Assembly: GCA_026724425.1 (NCBI GenBank)
Contig: JAIUCV010000117.1
Span: forward strand, 529,501-593,500
Direction of reading: 5' to 3'
DNA: 64,000 bases
DNA from: Erythrophleum ivorense
Lineage: Eukaryota; Streptophyta; Magnoliopsida; Fabales; Fabaceae
Below, in pieces: positions 33,590-45,569 of the stretch; position 1 is the first letter of the stretch, and each line of letters starts with the position of its first letter. The notes under the pieces are model-generated. The model worked only from the letters and a program-made list of their open reading frames with translations, ran no database searches and had not been told where the DNA came from. The translations under genes and the position numbers were made by a program.

Positions 33590-36364
33590 TATAATATACC
33601 ATTGGCCGAATAAACCTTGTAAGAGTCAATAAACCTAGGCCTTCTCTGTGTTTTCCAAATTTCCAAGTAGCATGAGCAGGGAACAAAAATCATCAAAACT
33701 GCTAGAGATCAACATGAAAATTCAAAAAAAAAACATGAAACTTCCAAACTTTGTTATCTATTTTATTATTATACATGACAAGCACTGATCATACACTTCC
33801 TTTTTTTTGTTAAAGACTCATACACTTCTTTCATGGATGAAAAGCGTCATCAAAAGAAATTATTACATTCGTCTATATAATCTATATAGGCAAGAGGAAT
33901 TAGAAAAACAAATTTAGCTTACAAAATTTATTTTGTTGCTTCTCGACAAGTCAACTTTAGGTAAGAATACGCTCATGTAAGGAATAGACAAGGCGTCTGC
34001 ATTTCGTTTCCTGCATATATATCAGGAAGAAGCAAAATTCATGAAAGAGCAGATAGCAGAGGAACTATTTTTTTTTTATCTCAATAAAGAAACTGGTATA
34101 GTGACAATTTCACTATCCATCGAAAAGAGTATCACACATCTTCTCGAAGCCTAGAAGGAAGACAATCATATCCTCTATGATGAAAGCTAGTAATCAGTTC
34201 TTTAACTTTCATATATATATGATTTGAGGGTTACAAATTGGGTGTTGTGAAATTTCCTATACTCTTCCGTTCAAGTTTTGAGTTTACTTAAATGGTTTGT
34301 GATTGTTATTGCTTCAAGATTGGATTCAAATGAGATTTTTACATAAACAATACGCACTTGTTATATTTCTACGGCAGGACATATACGAGTCTATCTATCT
34401 CTTGTCATGTATCATGCATTTATGCATCGCTTCAATGATCTGTCCACTTAGACGAAATGATTAAAGTGGCAACAGTTTAGCCTTTTGCCCCACAATAGAA
34501 GAAAGTTAAGAGTGAAAAATGTCTTTGGTGCTTAGTCCAAATTATCCCACTTCACATATATATGCTTATCTATGCATCAATGTATATACACTCATTCACC
34601 AAATATGCGTTACCATTTGGACCTTTTGAGAAGAAAATAAAATGTTTTTTTTACTTGATAAAAGTAATTAACTAAGAACAAGTCTCAAAAATGATTTGAC
34701 ATTATTGGTTTATGTTATAAGGTAATTTCTTGTATAAACGAAACTTCTTCTACGTAATTCTGCTGATATTTTAACTATTAATAAATGTTTGACGATGTCT
34801 CGAAAAGCTTTGAGAAAAGTACATTGCTTGAAGTTGGAGTTATTATTAATTTCAAAACCGACCACCACTCATTATTAATTAATCACTCTTTAAATATTGT
34901 TTTCTAAAATACTTTCTTATTCCTGTATTTTATTCATCAAACTATTTTTTTTTTTTGGGTCAACATTACTCATCAAACTTTAATGTAGGAAAACAGGAGT
35001 GGCTAATTGTGTTTCGGTTCGAACTCGGTTTGGTTATCGTTGAGGAACCTCAAATTAAGATGGAGAATGAATGGGTTACTTTTGGTTTACAATTTACCTT
35101 CGCTTTTAAGCAAGCCTTGTGCATTTTAGGTCAATATCTGTTTTGATTATATAATATTTACTCAGCAAATAGGATATGATCAGATAGGAATAAATACCTG
35201 AAATTTCTTGACAAATCAATGAGAATAAAAATAGAAAATATATTATGAAAATAGGGAAAAAAGTTAGTTTAGCCCTAATTCATAGTTTAATTACTATAAT
35301 AGCTCTTATTTTATTTTTATTACTAATGAGTTTTTTATACCTATTTTACCCTTAAATCATTTGTTAACAAAAAATAAAAAATATAAATTACAGAAATGCC
35401 ATTATAATTTTTTTTTTTTAACTACATACTTATTTTATAGACACAATAGACTTATTTTTGTATAGGCTTATTTTTGTTTAGCCACAAATTTACTTAATTT
35501 TGACAGACTTATAGAGGATCCATAGATTTTCTTTTTTTTTTTGTTTAGCCACAGAGTTACTTAATTTTGATAGACTTATTAAATTTCTATAGATTTATAA
35601 TTTTGATAGATTTATTTAGTTTTTATAGATTTAATTTTCTTTGGTCACAGATTTAGTTAATTTTCATAGACTTATTTGGCTTCTATAGATTTAATTTTCT
35701 TTGGATACAGACTTACTTAATTTTGACAAACTTAATTAGCTATACCTACAGATTTATTTTCCTTTGGCAATAGATTTAACTAAATTAGACAAACTTATTG
35801 GTTTTCCATTAAATTTATTTCTTTAAACCACAAATTTAATCAAAAAGTTTGTTTCCTTTGAACACAGAATTATTTTTTAATAGCCACAAACATTTAAAAT
35901 TTTTATTTCGATTTTAAACTAAACCAATCATAACTGAATTTTGATTTATAATGGTTAACAAAACCGAACCAAATCCTATTAAATCAGACATAACAATTTA
36001 AAATCCTATACCAAGTCTAAGTATTCTACAACGATAGAAAAGGAAGAAAAAAAAGCCCTAATCTAAACAATTAAGTCATCCTTTTCTTAAGTCATCTTCT
36101 TCCTCTCTTGCTTGTCATGAGGCAAAAAAAGAGAGTAACTAAAGCAGCATGCCATCACACATAATCTATAAAACATAACAAAAAAAAAAGAACACATACA
36201 TGATCTTCCGGCTTTTCATGGATTGAATTGAATCATGTAATAACTTGTTGTATTTTCTGTATCATGTGAGACATCACCAACCAATTGTTGTAACTTGTAA
36301 CATTGAATTATTTGAATTTACAGCTATATTAAATCCAAAGAAAGATTGCATCTTTTAAGTACCA
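33590..36364. other. AT-rich intergenic DNA with one minisatellite
   Basis: Apart from the minisatellite at 35430-35895 I see no gene, element ends or RNA. An A+T-rich segment 35230-35430 precedes the minisatellite. Confidence 0.4.
35430..35895. repeat. Degenerate minisatellite, about 60-bp unit
   Basis: About six to seven imperfect units. Each reads roughly CACAGATTTACTTAATTTTG, then AGACTTATT, a TCTATAGATTTA step and TTTTCTTTGG. Units vary by point changes and small indels. Confidence 0.7.
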
Positions 36365-36973
36365 ATGCATCAAGAAACACAACACATTGCAATGGTAACA
36401 TTAAGTGGTAGAAGCAAAACATTAAGACCACTAGTTCTAGAAAGAAAGAGAGTAGGAGCCACTGTTGGGATCTTTAACAGCCTTGTAACAGCCTTTAAGT
36501 TGTCCACACTCATCCCAAATCGACCCAAACTGACGGCATATCCAGAACTTACTTATAGCCTCTTCTTACATCTTTTCTCCCTTCTCAGCTGCTAGAGGTT
36601 TCTTCAAGTCTGTATAGGATTTAGCTATATACTGCCTTTGTGCAGTCCTAGACCGTTTCTTCATATTTACATTGAAGAACATGTCAGAGGAATCTTCAGC
36701 ACTTACGGTAACTATTCCTAATCTACAATCGAAAATTCAAGAAACCAAGAAGTATGCTCACATACCAATTTGAGGAAACATACGCCTCTGTTTAAATGGC
36801 ACATAGATCAAAGATCATAATTTGACAAAGCCTCTTCGTAAAGGCCATTTACAAACAATTTGTTTCCTTCTGCTTTAGCCTCATTTTCTTCTGCCATTGC
36901 TTTCTCCTTCTAGATCAAAAGACAAATTTTATCTAAAAGTTCAAAATTTTACAGGAATCTGAAGGTCTGTTAC
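36365..36973 (-). pseudogene. TTC1-type TPR protein, C-terminal remains (split by copia)
   Basis: Read on the minus strand. A first-TPR segment at about 36900-36825 encodes EENEAKAEGNKLFVNGLYEE, followed by ALSNYDL and a stop. After a gap come LAAEKGEK near 36600-36575 and the C-terminus KAVKDPNSGSYSLSF near 36480-36440. These match, in order, a plant TTC1-like tetratricopeptide protein (At4g30480 type, by memory). The middle TPR repeats are missing and frameshifts separate the pieces, so it is a decayed pseudogene. The N-terminal part lies at 41.64-42.07 kb beyond the copia insertion, in the same orientation. The copia target seems to be an intron. Confidence 0.6.
36969..36973. repeat. 5-bp target duplication (left) of copia element
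   Basis: GTTAC immediately before the LTR, matched by GTTAC at 41620-41624 immediately after the right LTR. Confidence 0.9.
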
Positions 36974-37239
36974 TGAAGAATAAAGAGCCGTTGTTTCAGT
37001 TTTAAGTTGTCGTTGTTAGAATTGCAAGTTACTAGACTTGGTCTTGGTTTGAATAAGTTAGCGGCTTTAGAGGAGTTAGTTCCGCTGAGTTTGTTTCAGC
37101 ATTTGCAGGAGTAGTTTGTTTCTTTTCAAGTTGTAACAAGGTCTATAAAAGACCAACTTTCTTTTGATTAATACAAGTCAAACAATTCAGTTCATCCTCT
37201 GTTTTTTTTCGACACTGAAACACAGTTTACAAACCAACA
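36974..37239 (+). repeat. 5' LTR of copia element
   Basis: 266 bp with TG...CA ends. It contains TATAAAAG near 37143, the probable promoter TATA box, followed by AATACAAGTC near the expected transcript start/polyadenylation region. Confidence 0.92.
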
Positions 37240-37283
37240 AGTGGTATCAGAGCTTTCAACGAGCTTGGTACAAGTGAGAGAGA

Positions 37284-40200
37284 TGGCGGAGAAGGATACA
37301 CAATTGAGCATACCAAAGTTTGATGGAGATTATTAGTATTGGGCAATGCTCATGGAGAATCTCTTAAGATCTAAGGAGTGGTGGAGTTTGATCGAAACAG
37401 GTTACACCAGACCGGAGAGAGGCGTGATCCTTACTGGACCACAGAGGGAGGAGATGGCTCAATTGACGCTCAAAGATCTTAAGGTAAAGAATTACCTCTT
37501 TGCGTCAATTGACAAAACCATTCTCAAGACGATCCTGAAGAAGGAGACTGCTAAGGATTTGTGGGATTCTATGAAGAAGAAATATCAAGGGAATGAGAGA
37601 GTGCAGAGTGCACAACTGCAGAGATTAAGAAGGAGCTTCGAGATCCTTGAGATGAAGGAGGCTGAGACAATCACCGAATACTTTTCACGGGTGATGATGG
37701 TGGCCAACGATATGCGGAATCTTGGAGAAGATATGCCGGATTCAAAGGTGGTGGAGAAGATATTGAGAACACTTGTGGAGAAATTCACATATGTGGTGTG
37801 TGCTATTGAGGAGTCCAAAGATATCAAAGATATGACGATTGATGGATTGCAGAGCTCCTTAATGGTGCACGAGCAAAAACTCTCCAGACACGACAATGAA
37901 GACCAAGCCCTGAAGATAGAAGGCAGATGGAGATCAGAAGGAGGAAATGGTCGTGGAGGTTATCCAACTCGAGGCAGGGGACGAGGTGGATATCAAGGTC
38001 GTGGCAGGGGAAATGGAAGCAACTCAAAGGAGATGATTGAGTGCTACAAGTGTCACAAACTGGGTCATTACAAGAATGAATGTCCTGAATGGGAGAAAAA
38101 GGCCAACTATGCCGAGTTAGAAGAAGATGTGCTTCTCATGGCTTATATTGAGATGCAGAAGGAAGAAGGAGAACACGTATGGTTCTTGGATTCCGGATGT
38201 AGTAACCACATGTGTGGCACCAGAGAGTGGTTCGTAGAGTTCAATGACACATTTCGTCTAAATGTGAAACTCGGAGATGATCGAAGAATGTTGGTCGAAG
38301 GAAAAGGAGATCTCCGGTTGCAGATCAACGGCTGTGTTCAGTTGATTTCCTCGGTTTACTATGTCCCTGGACTGAAAAGTAACCTCATGAGTGTAGGGCA
38401 GCTGCAGCAGAAGGGGCTAAGAATCATTATTGAAGACGATTTGTGTGAAGTGTGGCACAAGCAGCAACGGAGATTGTTGATGACTTCGTCCATGTCAAAA
38501 AAACCGAATGTTTGTCATTCTAGCTGCAGTGAAGGGACCGAGAGAAACTGAAGAAGAAGGGTGCCTGAAGGTGACTGACGAGAAGACAAAAGATCTGTGG
38601 CACAAGAGGTTTGGACACCTAAACCATGGTGGATTGAAAAGCTTATCCGAGAAGCAAATGGTAAATGGGCTACCACATCTGTCGCATGATGAGGTTGCAG
38701 AGATATGTGACATTTGCATGAAGGGAAAACAAAACAGAGCAAGTATTCCAAAGAAGAGCTCATGGAGAGCAAGCAGAGCCCTACAGCTTGTCCACACTGA
38801 CATATGTGGACCGATAGCCCCGACATCTGAGAGTGGGAAACGGTATGTAATCAACTTCATAGATGATTACAGTCGAAAATGCTGGAGCTATCTGTTGTCT
38901 GAGAAATCAGAAGCATTGCGAGTGTTCAAGGAGTTTAAGGCTGCAGCAGAGCGAGAAATGGGGATGAGTCTAGTAAGTTTGAGATCAGACAGAGGAGGAG
39001 AATTCAATTCTGCAGCCTTTCAAGATTTCTGCAAAGAACATGGGATCAAGCGCCAACTGACAGCTGCGTACACGCCTCAACAGAATGGGATTGCGGAGAG
39101 GAAGAACAGGACCATCATGAACATGGTGAGATGTATGTTGCTGGGAATGTCGGTTCCAAGGAGTTTTTGGCCAGAAGCAGTGCAATATGCGGTTCATATT
39201 CTGAACAGAAGTCCCTCTGCTGCTCTTGGAGATGTCACACCTGAGGAGAAATGGAGTAAGCACAAGCCATCGGTGGAACACATGAGAGTGTTTGGATGTG
39301 TAGCATATGTTCTTGTTCCATATGAGAGAAGAATCAAACTTGATGAGAAGAGCATCAAGTGTGTGATGTTTGGTGTAAGTAAAGAGTCAAAAGCGTACAA
39401 ATTGTACAACCCGGCGACAAAGAAGATCATTATAAGCAGAGATGTATGCTTTGATGAGAACAGCAAGTGGGAGTGGGAGAAGAACTCTCAAGACGAAGAG
39501 ATGCGATGGGATGAAGAGGAGATTGAATCTGAGAGGGAAGAGATAGATCAGGTCAATGAGGAGGAAGCAGATGCAACTCCTGGGGAAGAGAATGCAGAGA
39601 CCAATGCACCAGAAGAGGTAACACAAGCTCAAAACTCTCCTGACACGACCGTTGTAAGAGAAAGAACGGGGAGACAAAGACAAACTCCTGTCTGGATGAG
39701 AGATTATGTGACTGAAGAAACCGGAGGAACAAGTTTCTTTGTGATAGATGATGATGAGGCTATGATGATGTACACTGCTGCAGAGGATCCAGACACATTC
39801 GAAGAAGCAGCTAAATCAGAAAAGTGGAGAAAGGCGATGGAGGCTGAGATAAACTCCATAGAAGTAAACAAGACGTGGGAGCTGGTGGATCTCCCAGCTG
39901 AAGCAAAACTCATAGGGGTCAAATGGATATACAAGACGAAGTTCAATGAAAAAGGAGAGATTGACAAGTTCAAGGCAAGGCTTGTGGCTAAGGGATACCA
40001 CCAGAGGCAAGGGGTTGATTTCCAAGAAGTTTTCGCACCTGTAGCAAGGTGGGACACTATACGAGCTATACTCGCTAAGGCAGCTCAAAGCGGATGGAAA
40101 GTGTACCAACTGGACGTGAAGAGTGCATTTCTCCATGGAGAACTTAAGGAAGATGTGTACATAGAGCAGCCACGAGGCTTTGAAGCTGAAGGAGATGAAG

Positions 40201-41318
40201 ACAAGGTCTATAAACTCAGAAAAGCGCTCTATGGATTGAGACAGGCGCCGCGGGCATGGTACAGTAGGATTGAAGGATACTTTGAGAAGGAAGGCTTTGA
40301 GAAGTGCTACTGTGAGCATACCCTGTTCATCAAGAGAGAGAAAGAAGAGGTGTTGATCGTGAGTCTTTATGTGGATGACCTCATCTACACAGGCAATTCT
40401 GATTCACTGCTTGGAAGATTTAAAGCATCGATGATGAGAGAGTTCTCAATGACGGATCTCGGTTTGATGAATTACTTCTTGGGAGTAGAAGTGACACAAG
40501 ATGAACGAGGAATATTCATCAAACAGCAGAAGTATGCAGAGGAGATACTTGAGAAGTTCGGAATGATAAGCTGCAATCCAGTGAGAAACCCGATTGTTCC
40601 AGGTCAGAAACTATCTAAAGGGGGAGTAGGAGAAACAGCAGATTCAACGGCTTTCAAGCAACTCATCGGCAGCCTGAGGTACTTGACTGCAACTAGACCC
40701 GATCTTATCTATTCGGTGAATCTGGTCAGTAGGTACATGGAAAAGCCTTATGAAGAGCACATGATGGCTGCTAAGAGGATACTAAGATACGTAAGGGGTA
40801 CAACAGAGTATGGTATACAGTATGGGAGAGATGGAGCTGAAGAGATGGTGGGATATGTTGATAGTGACTATGCAGGAGATTGTGATGACAGAAAGAGCAC
40901 ATCAGGTTATGTGTTTGTGATGGGAGGAGGAGCCATATCGTGGGCCTCGAAGAAACAAGCCATTGTCACATTGTCGACGACTGAAGCTGAATTTGTAGCA
41001 GCCGCATACGGAGCTTGTCAGGGAGTGTGGCTGAGAAACGTGTTGGGAAAGATAGGAGCAACTCAACCTGAAGGTACTACTCTATTTTGTGACAATAGCT
41101 CCACGATAAAGCTGTCTAAGAATCCGATATTGCATGGGAAGAGCAAGCATATTCATGTTAGATATCATTTCTTGCGTGACTTGGTGAATGAGGGAACTAT
41201 TCAGCTTGATTACTGTCCGACAGAAGATCAACTTGCAGACTTCATGACGAAGGCTGTTAAGCTTGAAACGTTTGAGAAGTTGAGGAGCAGAGTGGGAGTG
41301 TGCGTGAAAGAAGCTTAA
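37284..41318 (+). pseudogene. Copia gag-pol polyprotein, disabled by one stop and one frameshift
   Basis: The ATG at 37284 opens MAEKDTQLSIPKFDGDY, then TAG at 37333-37335 interrupts before YWAM. The gag (UBN2-type) region follows, with the zinc knuckle CYKCHKLGHYKNEC near 38040 and the protease motif WFLDSGCSNHMCG near 38180. At about 38497-38503 a run of seven A shifts the frame by one; with six, the expected MSKNRMFVIL would be read. The second frame (to TAA at 41318) is undamaged. It has the HHCC pre-integrase zinc finger (HKRFGHLN... CDICMKGKQ), integrase catalytic core (HTDICGP, FIDDYSRK, AERKNRT), reverse transcriptase (QLDVKSAFLHGEL, YVDDLIYTG) and RNase H (DSDYAGDCDDRKSTSGYVF). It encodes the machinery for reverse transcription in virus-like particles, but this copy probably cannot move unaided. 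Confidence 0.93.
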
Positions 41319-41353
41319 ACTGGAAGGGAGCCATTCCAGTTTAGGGGAGGCAT

Positions 41354-41619
41354 TGAAGAATAAAGAGCCGTTGTTTCAGTTTTAAGTTGTCGTTGTTAGA
41401 ATTGCAAGTTACTAGACTTGGTCTTGGTTTGAATAAGTTAGCGGCTTTAGAGGAGTTAGTTCCGCTGAGTTTGTTTCAGCATTTGCAGGAGTAGTTTGTT
41501 TCTTTTCAAGTTGTAACAAGGTCTATAAAAGACCAACTTTCTTTTGATTAATACAAGTCGAACAATTCAGTTCATCCTCTGTTTTTTTTCGACACTGAAA
41601 CACAGTTTACAAACCAACA
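41354..41619 (+). repeat. 3' LTR of copia element
   Basis: 266 bp, same as the 5' LTR except for one base. Followed by the GTTAC target duplication. Confidence 0.92.
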
Positions 41620-42070
41620 GTTACTAGGTTCAATTCCAAAGAGAATTCTAATGAAACCATAAACCCAGTACTCCAAACCCCTAAAGATGAGTGTAACAAC
41701 TCATTTCTCGTTCAATCTATGTGAGATTCCCCTGGTTTGTTCCGTCGTCAGTAATGGCCACTGCTTCTCCCATTAGCTCAATCTGCTCTTCCTTCTTCTC
41801 TGGTTTATCCGACTGATGTGCTTCCTCCTGGCTCCATACGGCATCGTTTTTACTTTTTACTACCATCATTCATCATCATCTCTTTCTTCATCACTGATTT
41901 CCCGTTCGCTGGCAGTCTCGAATCCGTCGGAATCATGTCCGTCAACTTATTTCGGCTCCGCTGCAGCCATTGTTTCGAGTTCCGGTGAAGACGGTTTTGA
42001 TTAAAGTAGAGGACGACACAGCGGAGTCTCAATGGAGGCGACGGATTAATCCAGCTCCGGCGGAAATCGA
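41620..42070 (-). pseudogene. TTC1-type TPR protein, N-terminal remains
   Basis: On the minus strand, 41935-41866 encodes SDGFETASEREISDEERDDD, the acidic N-terminal signature of TTC1-like TPR proteins. Further along, about 41815-41710 reads QSDKPEKKEEQIELMGEA, also acidic and Lys-rich as expected before the TPRs. Frames change between the pieces and no clean start is seen, so it is a pseudogene. It continues at 36973-36365 beyond the copia element. Confidence 0.5.
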
Positions 42071-42639
42071 CGGAAAAGACAAATAGCCACTGGAATTTTC
42101 TCTAAAGGTGGAGTAACAATGAGATTTAGGGTGTCGTGTTTTTTTAGTTTTGTTGGGTTAAAGTAAAAAACATTTTTTAAGAAAAATAAATTGTTTTATT
42201 TAGTTTAATTTAGTTTGTGTTAATTAGAAGGGTTAACCGTCTTTTTACACAATTTTGAGTTAGGATATTTGAATGGATGCTAGATTAGTAATATTTATTT
42301 GAAATGGTGCTAATCTAACTAATTTTCTCTATGAAAATACGATAAGAATAAAGTTAGAAGAAAGAAACAAATATATTTTTAAAAAAATTAAATTGAAATA
42401 GTATATTCACAAATACTGTATAAGTAAATTTTTTTCAAACTAAAAGTTCACAAATATTTATGACCTTTCCAGAATCAAATTCCGAATTCGGTTTATAATT
42501 TTGGTCAATCTTATCTATGACCTTTCCATAATCAAATTCCGATTTTGGTTTATAATTTTGGTCAATCTTGGTTTGTAATTTTAGTCGGTTTCATTTTGGT
42601 TATTTTTTCGTCTCCTTCTTTCTAATAGGGTTTCTTGTT
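42071..42639. other. AT-rich DNA
   Basis: No gene. A unit ATGACCTTTCCAGAATCAAATTCC is repeated (near 42460 and 42520) with the following TTTGGTTTATAATTTTGGTCA. Confidence 0.4.
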
Positions 42640-44375
42640 GGCACAAACCGGATAGTAAACCGTTTGAATCTTTGCTTTTTCTAGGAGTAGTTTGATTTGA
42701 GAAATTGGTAATCTAGCTTAAGCCTGTTTGAATCGTTTTCGGTTTGCTGGACTTCAAGAAGATTGATGCTTTATTGGATGTATAGCCCGGTTTATTATCC
42801 GGTTTATTTAGATTAAAGTTTCCTTTAGCTTTAATCCTCTTGTATATAAACTAGTATGTAATCACTTTTAAAGTTTAATGAGAAATATTAGATTACACAT
42901 TTAATATGCTTCTTTATACACAGTTAAAGGATCTGTCTCAGCCAAACGAATGTGCTTTGTGAATAATACTGATGGATTTGGGCTTTGTAATTTGGTTTTG
43001 GTTCTTCTAAACCGTTTTGCTGGCTTTCATTTGGATGTGTTCGGTTTATGATTCTGTTTGTGTAGGAAAGTCAAAATACTGGTATGCTTTACATACATTT
43101 GTTGTTGTGTTTTTTTTTTGTCTTCTTCTTTCTTTTGTTATGGTTATAGTAAATCGTATTTTCTGGTTTTGCAAGAGCACCATCCTTATTGGTTTGACGT
43201 TTACCCGGATGTCAAACCGTATATATTTGCGGCTTTACCAATTTTTTTTTTTTTTTTTTTTTTTCAAGAAAACTGAACATGTTTTAATTTCTTTTTATTA
43301 CTTACTATACAAGTTTGTGAAATTACCAAAAACCTAGAAAGTTTCACATATATATAACTCTACCACTATAAAACTTGTCGCCTTACCCGACATAGAAAAA
43401 TCCAACATCATAGCTTTAAGAAGATCATGTACACTATAGGACATGATCTCATTCATGATCAGTTTTCATTGGTTTGCACAGTTGCAAGACCGAGTGACAT
43501 AGAAGGAAGAACGTTCCTGTCAGAGAATTGGATCTTCCTACTCAGAGGGGATGATGAATCAAGTCGATGGAGAAGATTCCATGCCGATATTCGCATTATC
43601 CTTTAACAAAAGGATTGAACATCAATGGCTGTATGCGGTATGCATTACGTACCTTGTTTGGGGACGATTTGATTATGAGTTATCAAGAAATCAGTTTACG
43701 CCGTGAGAATATATTTTGGCCTAATAAGACTGATCTTATAGAGTACCCTGGGAAAGTAGCTATTTTATACCATTTTGATCTTAAAATGGAAATGTATGAT
43801 GGAAGCTCAACATGTTACAACTATTTCCTACATATTTCTTTTCTTATAAAATACGGTGGGAAAGAAGAATATGATGATAAAAAATGAAATCGAAGAAATA
43901 ATAAACCGCTCTTACCGAATTTTGGGACGTTGTTGGATTATATGATCTTGAGAACTTATAAGATCATTTATACGGCTTGTGTGTGTGTGTTTTTTTGTTT
44001 TTAACATTATTTTTAATGGGTGAATTTGCCCAATAGCCATATTGGAGAATAAAATTAAAAGTATAGCTAGCCATTGTGAATTTGATAATAAGAAAATAAC
44101 AAAGAGAAAATATTGTGGACAAAATTGTCCTTCTAGCTAGCTAAGTTCTGTTTTATTCTATAGAGAAAAAACAGAATAGACCAAGTTTAAATATATGCAA
44201 TCTATGAGGGGCCTTATTGTATCAATAATTTGGAGTTATTTGGATAAGGGGCCTAGTATAAATAGTATTTTTTTTCTTTCTATTTCACTTATTTTAATTT
44301 TTTTTTTTTTTAAAAAAAATCAATTGTGTTTATTAATATTAATTCCAAACCGGGCATCAGTGACATGGTTTAGGC
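42640..44375 (+). repeat. Second copy of the calmodulin-binding gene 3' flank
   Basis: Matches 740-1560 in order: GAATCTTTGCTTTTTCTAGG, the GTAATTTGGTTTTGGTTCTT segment, the TATAAGATCAT...GGCTTGTGTG segment and finally ATTAATTCCAAACCGGGCAT (about 44338, compare 1515). It has a large extra stretch at about 43330-43890 with a 106-codon open frame (43567-43887) starting MEKIPCRYSHYPL. I do not recognise it and it has no near copy here, so coding is doubtful. No coding exon of the calmodulin-binding gene remains. Confidence 0.6.
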
Positions 44376-44535
44376 CTGGGAATTCGGTTAACCGATCGGG
44401 TTCGGGTCGGTTAAATCGGGTTTCGGGTATTCGGGTTTGGGATTTTGGTAACCGTTCGGTTATTGGGTCGGGTTCGGGTCGGGTACGGGTTGGAAGGTTC
44501 GGGTACGGGTCGGGTACGGGTTTGACCGATTAAAT
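44372..44535. repeat. TTCGGG-rich tract
   Basis: Starts TAGGCCTGGGAATTCGG and is followed by many TCGGG/TTCGGG/TACGGG steps. Similar tracts begin AGGCCTG near 50938 (on the CCCGAA strand) and lie near 20290 and 47480. This type of sequence is typical of the ends of non-autonomous hAT-like elements in Brassicaceae, but no second end could be set. Confidence 0.5.
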
Positions 44536-45344
44536 ATATCGATTTTTTAATATATTTTTTTTATTAAAAAAAAAAATTTATACGATTTTCACCTGTCGGA
44601 CTCTCTCTCTCATGGTTCTTCTTCTCTACCTCTCTCTCTCTCTCATTTCCTGTTCGATCTTGATGTGATCCCGGTTTGGATCGGCCTTGAGGTTAAGCGA
44701 GGGATGGATCGGATCGCTAGGAAACCGACGGTGAATGGGGGTAGCGATGGATCGATCGGCTATACTAGAGTCTTGCGGAAGAGACTCTAACACCAATCTT
44801 CCGACTCTATGGATATTACGCACCAAGAGTGAGAAGAACACTGTCGACAGATTGATATTACGCACAATCGGTGAACAGAGAGTTTGATCAAACATAAAAG
44901 AGGGGTTTTTGATAATAAAATGATTGATAATTCAAAAGAGAGAAAGAGTTTGTGTTTTAAGAGAGACGAGAGAGAGAAGGGAGCATTGAATGGAACAGGC
45001 TCCAGTCAATGCTCGGAAACAACAAGAACATAAATGCATAAGACTGAATTTAAACACATAAGACCCGCCAAATGATATGTCGCAAACGGATTCAAATAAA
45101 TCCCGGGCCGGACCGAACAAACAAGAACAAATAGGTGATATGAAAGTGTGACTTGGGCCTCATTAAAAACCTTGTCAAGAAAACCCAAAGGGACAAAACT
45201 TGACAAGGGAAAAAGAGTACACAAGACACACTTGCCTCTTTATCCAGGTTGTTGGGCCATTAAGCAAACCAAAGTGGTTGGCTTAAGATCATGCCGACTT
45301 GAACGGCTAAGGACTTTCCCAATCACTTGGTTCAGTGCCTTAGT
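44536..45344. other. Repetitive DNA of uncertain type
   Basis: CT-rich near 44600-44645, then sequence with CATTAAAAACCTTGTCAAGA and GACAAGGGAAAAAGAGTACA near 45160-45220, a pattern I associate with plant retroelement LTRs. A 9-bp inverted repeat GAGCATTGA/TCAATGCTC occurs at 44981-45014. No gene seen. Confidence 0.35.
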
Positions 45345-45569
45345 TTAGGTATCCGAATTAAGAAGAGGGAAGATGTCAAAGAAGTAGAAGAAGGTGATGA
45401 TGGTGAGAAAGTTGTGTTGAGGCATCATGATGTCCAGGAGAAAGATGCACAGGGACTGTTCAACAATGTCATTGAAGAAACAGCGAGTAAACTTGTTGAA
45501 GCTCGAAAATCCAAAGTTAAAGCTTTGGTCGGTGCATTCGAAACTGTCATCTCTCTTCAAGAATCTTGA
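45345..45569 (+). pseudogene. Calmodulin-binding protein-related, C-terminal fragment (copy 3)
   Basis: About 74 codons ending in the stop TGA at 45567-45569. They begin in GIRIKKREDVKEVEEGDDG and continue with VVLRHHDVQEKDAQGLFNN, ending ETVISLQES. This is the C-terminal part of the CaM_binding domain, uninterrupted here. The upstream side joins unrelated repetitive DNA at about 45350, so the rest of the gene is missing. It is more similar to copies 1 and 4 than to outside sequence that I know. Confidence 0.7.

Larger units (their letters stand above)
36974..41619 (+). mobile_element. Complete Ty1/copia LTR retrotransposon (4,646 bp)
   Basis: Two 266-bp LTRs (36974-37239 and 41354-41619), both starting TGAAGAATAAAG and ending AAACCAACA, flanked by a GTTAC target duplication. 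The primer-binding site TGGTATCAGAGC starts at 37242 (initiator Met tRNA type). A purine-rich TTAGGGGAGG precedes the right LTR. The LTRs differ at a single base that I could find (A near 37190, G near 41570). The gag-pol gene lies between, in the same orientation, with domain order protease-integrase-reverse transcriptase-RNase H, which is the copia order. Confidence 0.96.

Noticed and set aside
38490..38510. Programmed -1 frameshift at the A-run in copia gag-pol
   Set aside because: A run of seven A looks slippery, but a -1 slip leads to the third frame, not to pol; a +1 change is needed, so a simple one-base gain is more likely.
39387..40319. Minus-strand open frames opposite copia pol
   Set aside because: Antisense to a recognised polyprotein with clear domains; side effects of its codon use.
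44981..45014. Inverted repeat as a terminator or microRNA hairpin
   Set aside because: Only 9-bp arms within repetitive DNA; too short for a microRNA precursor.
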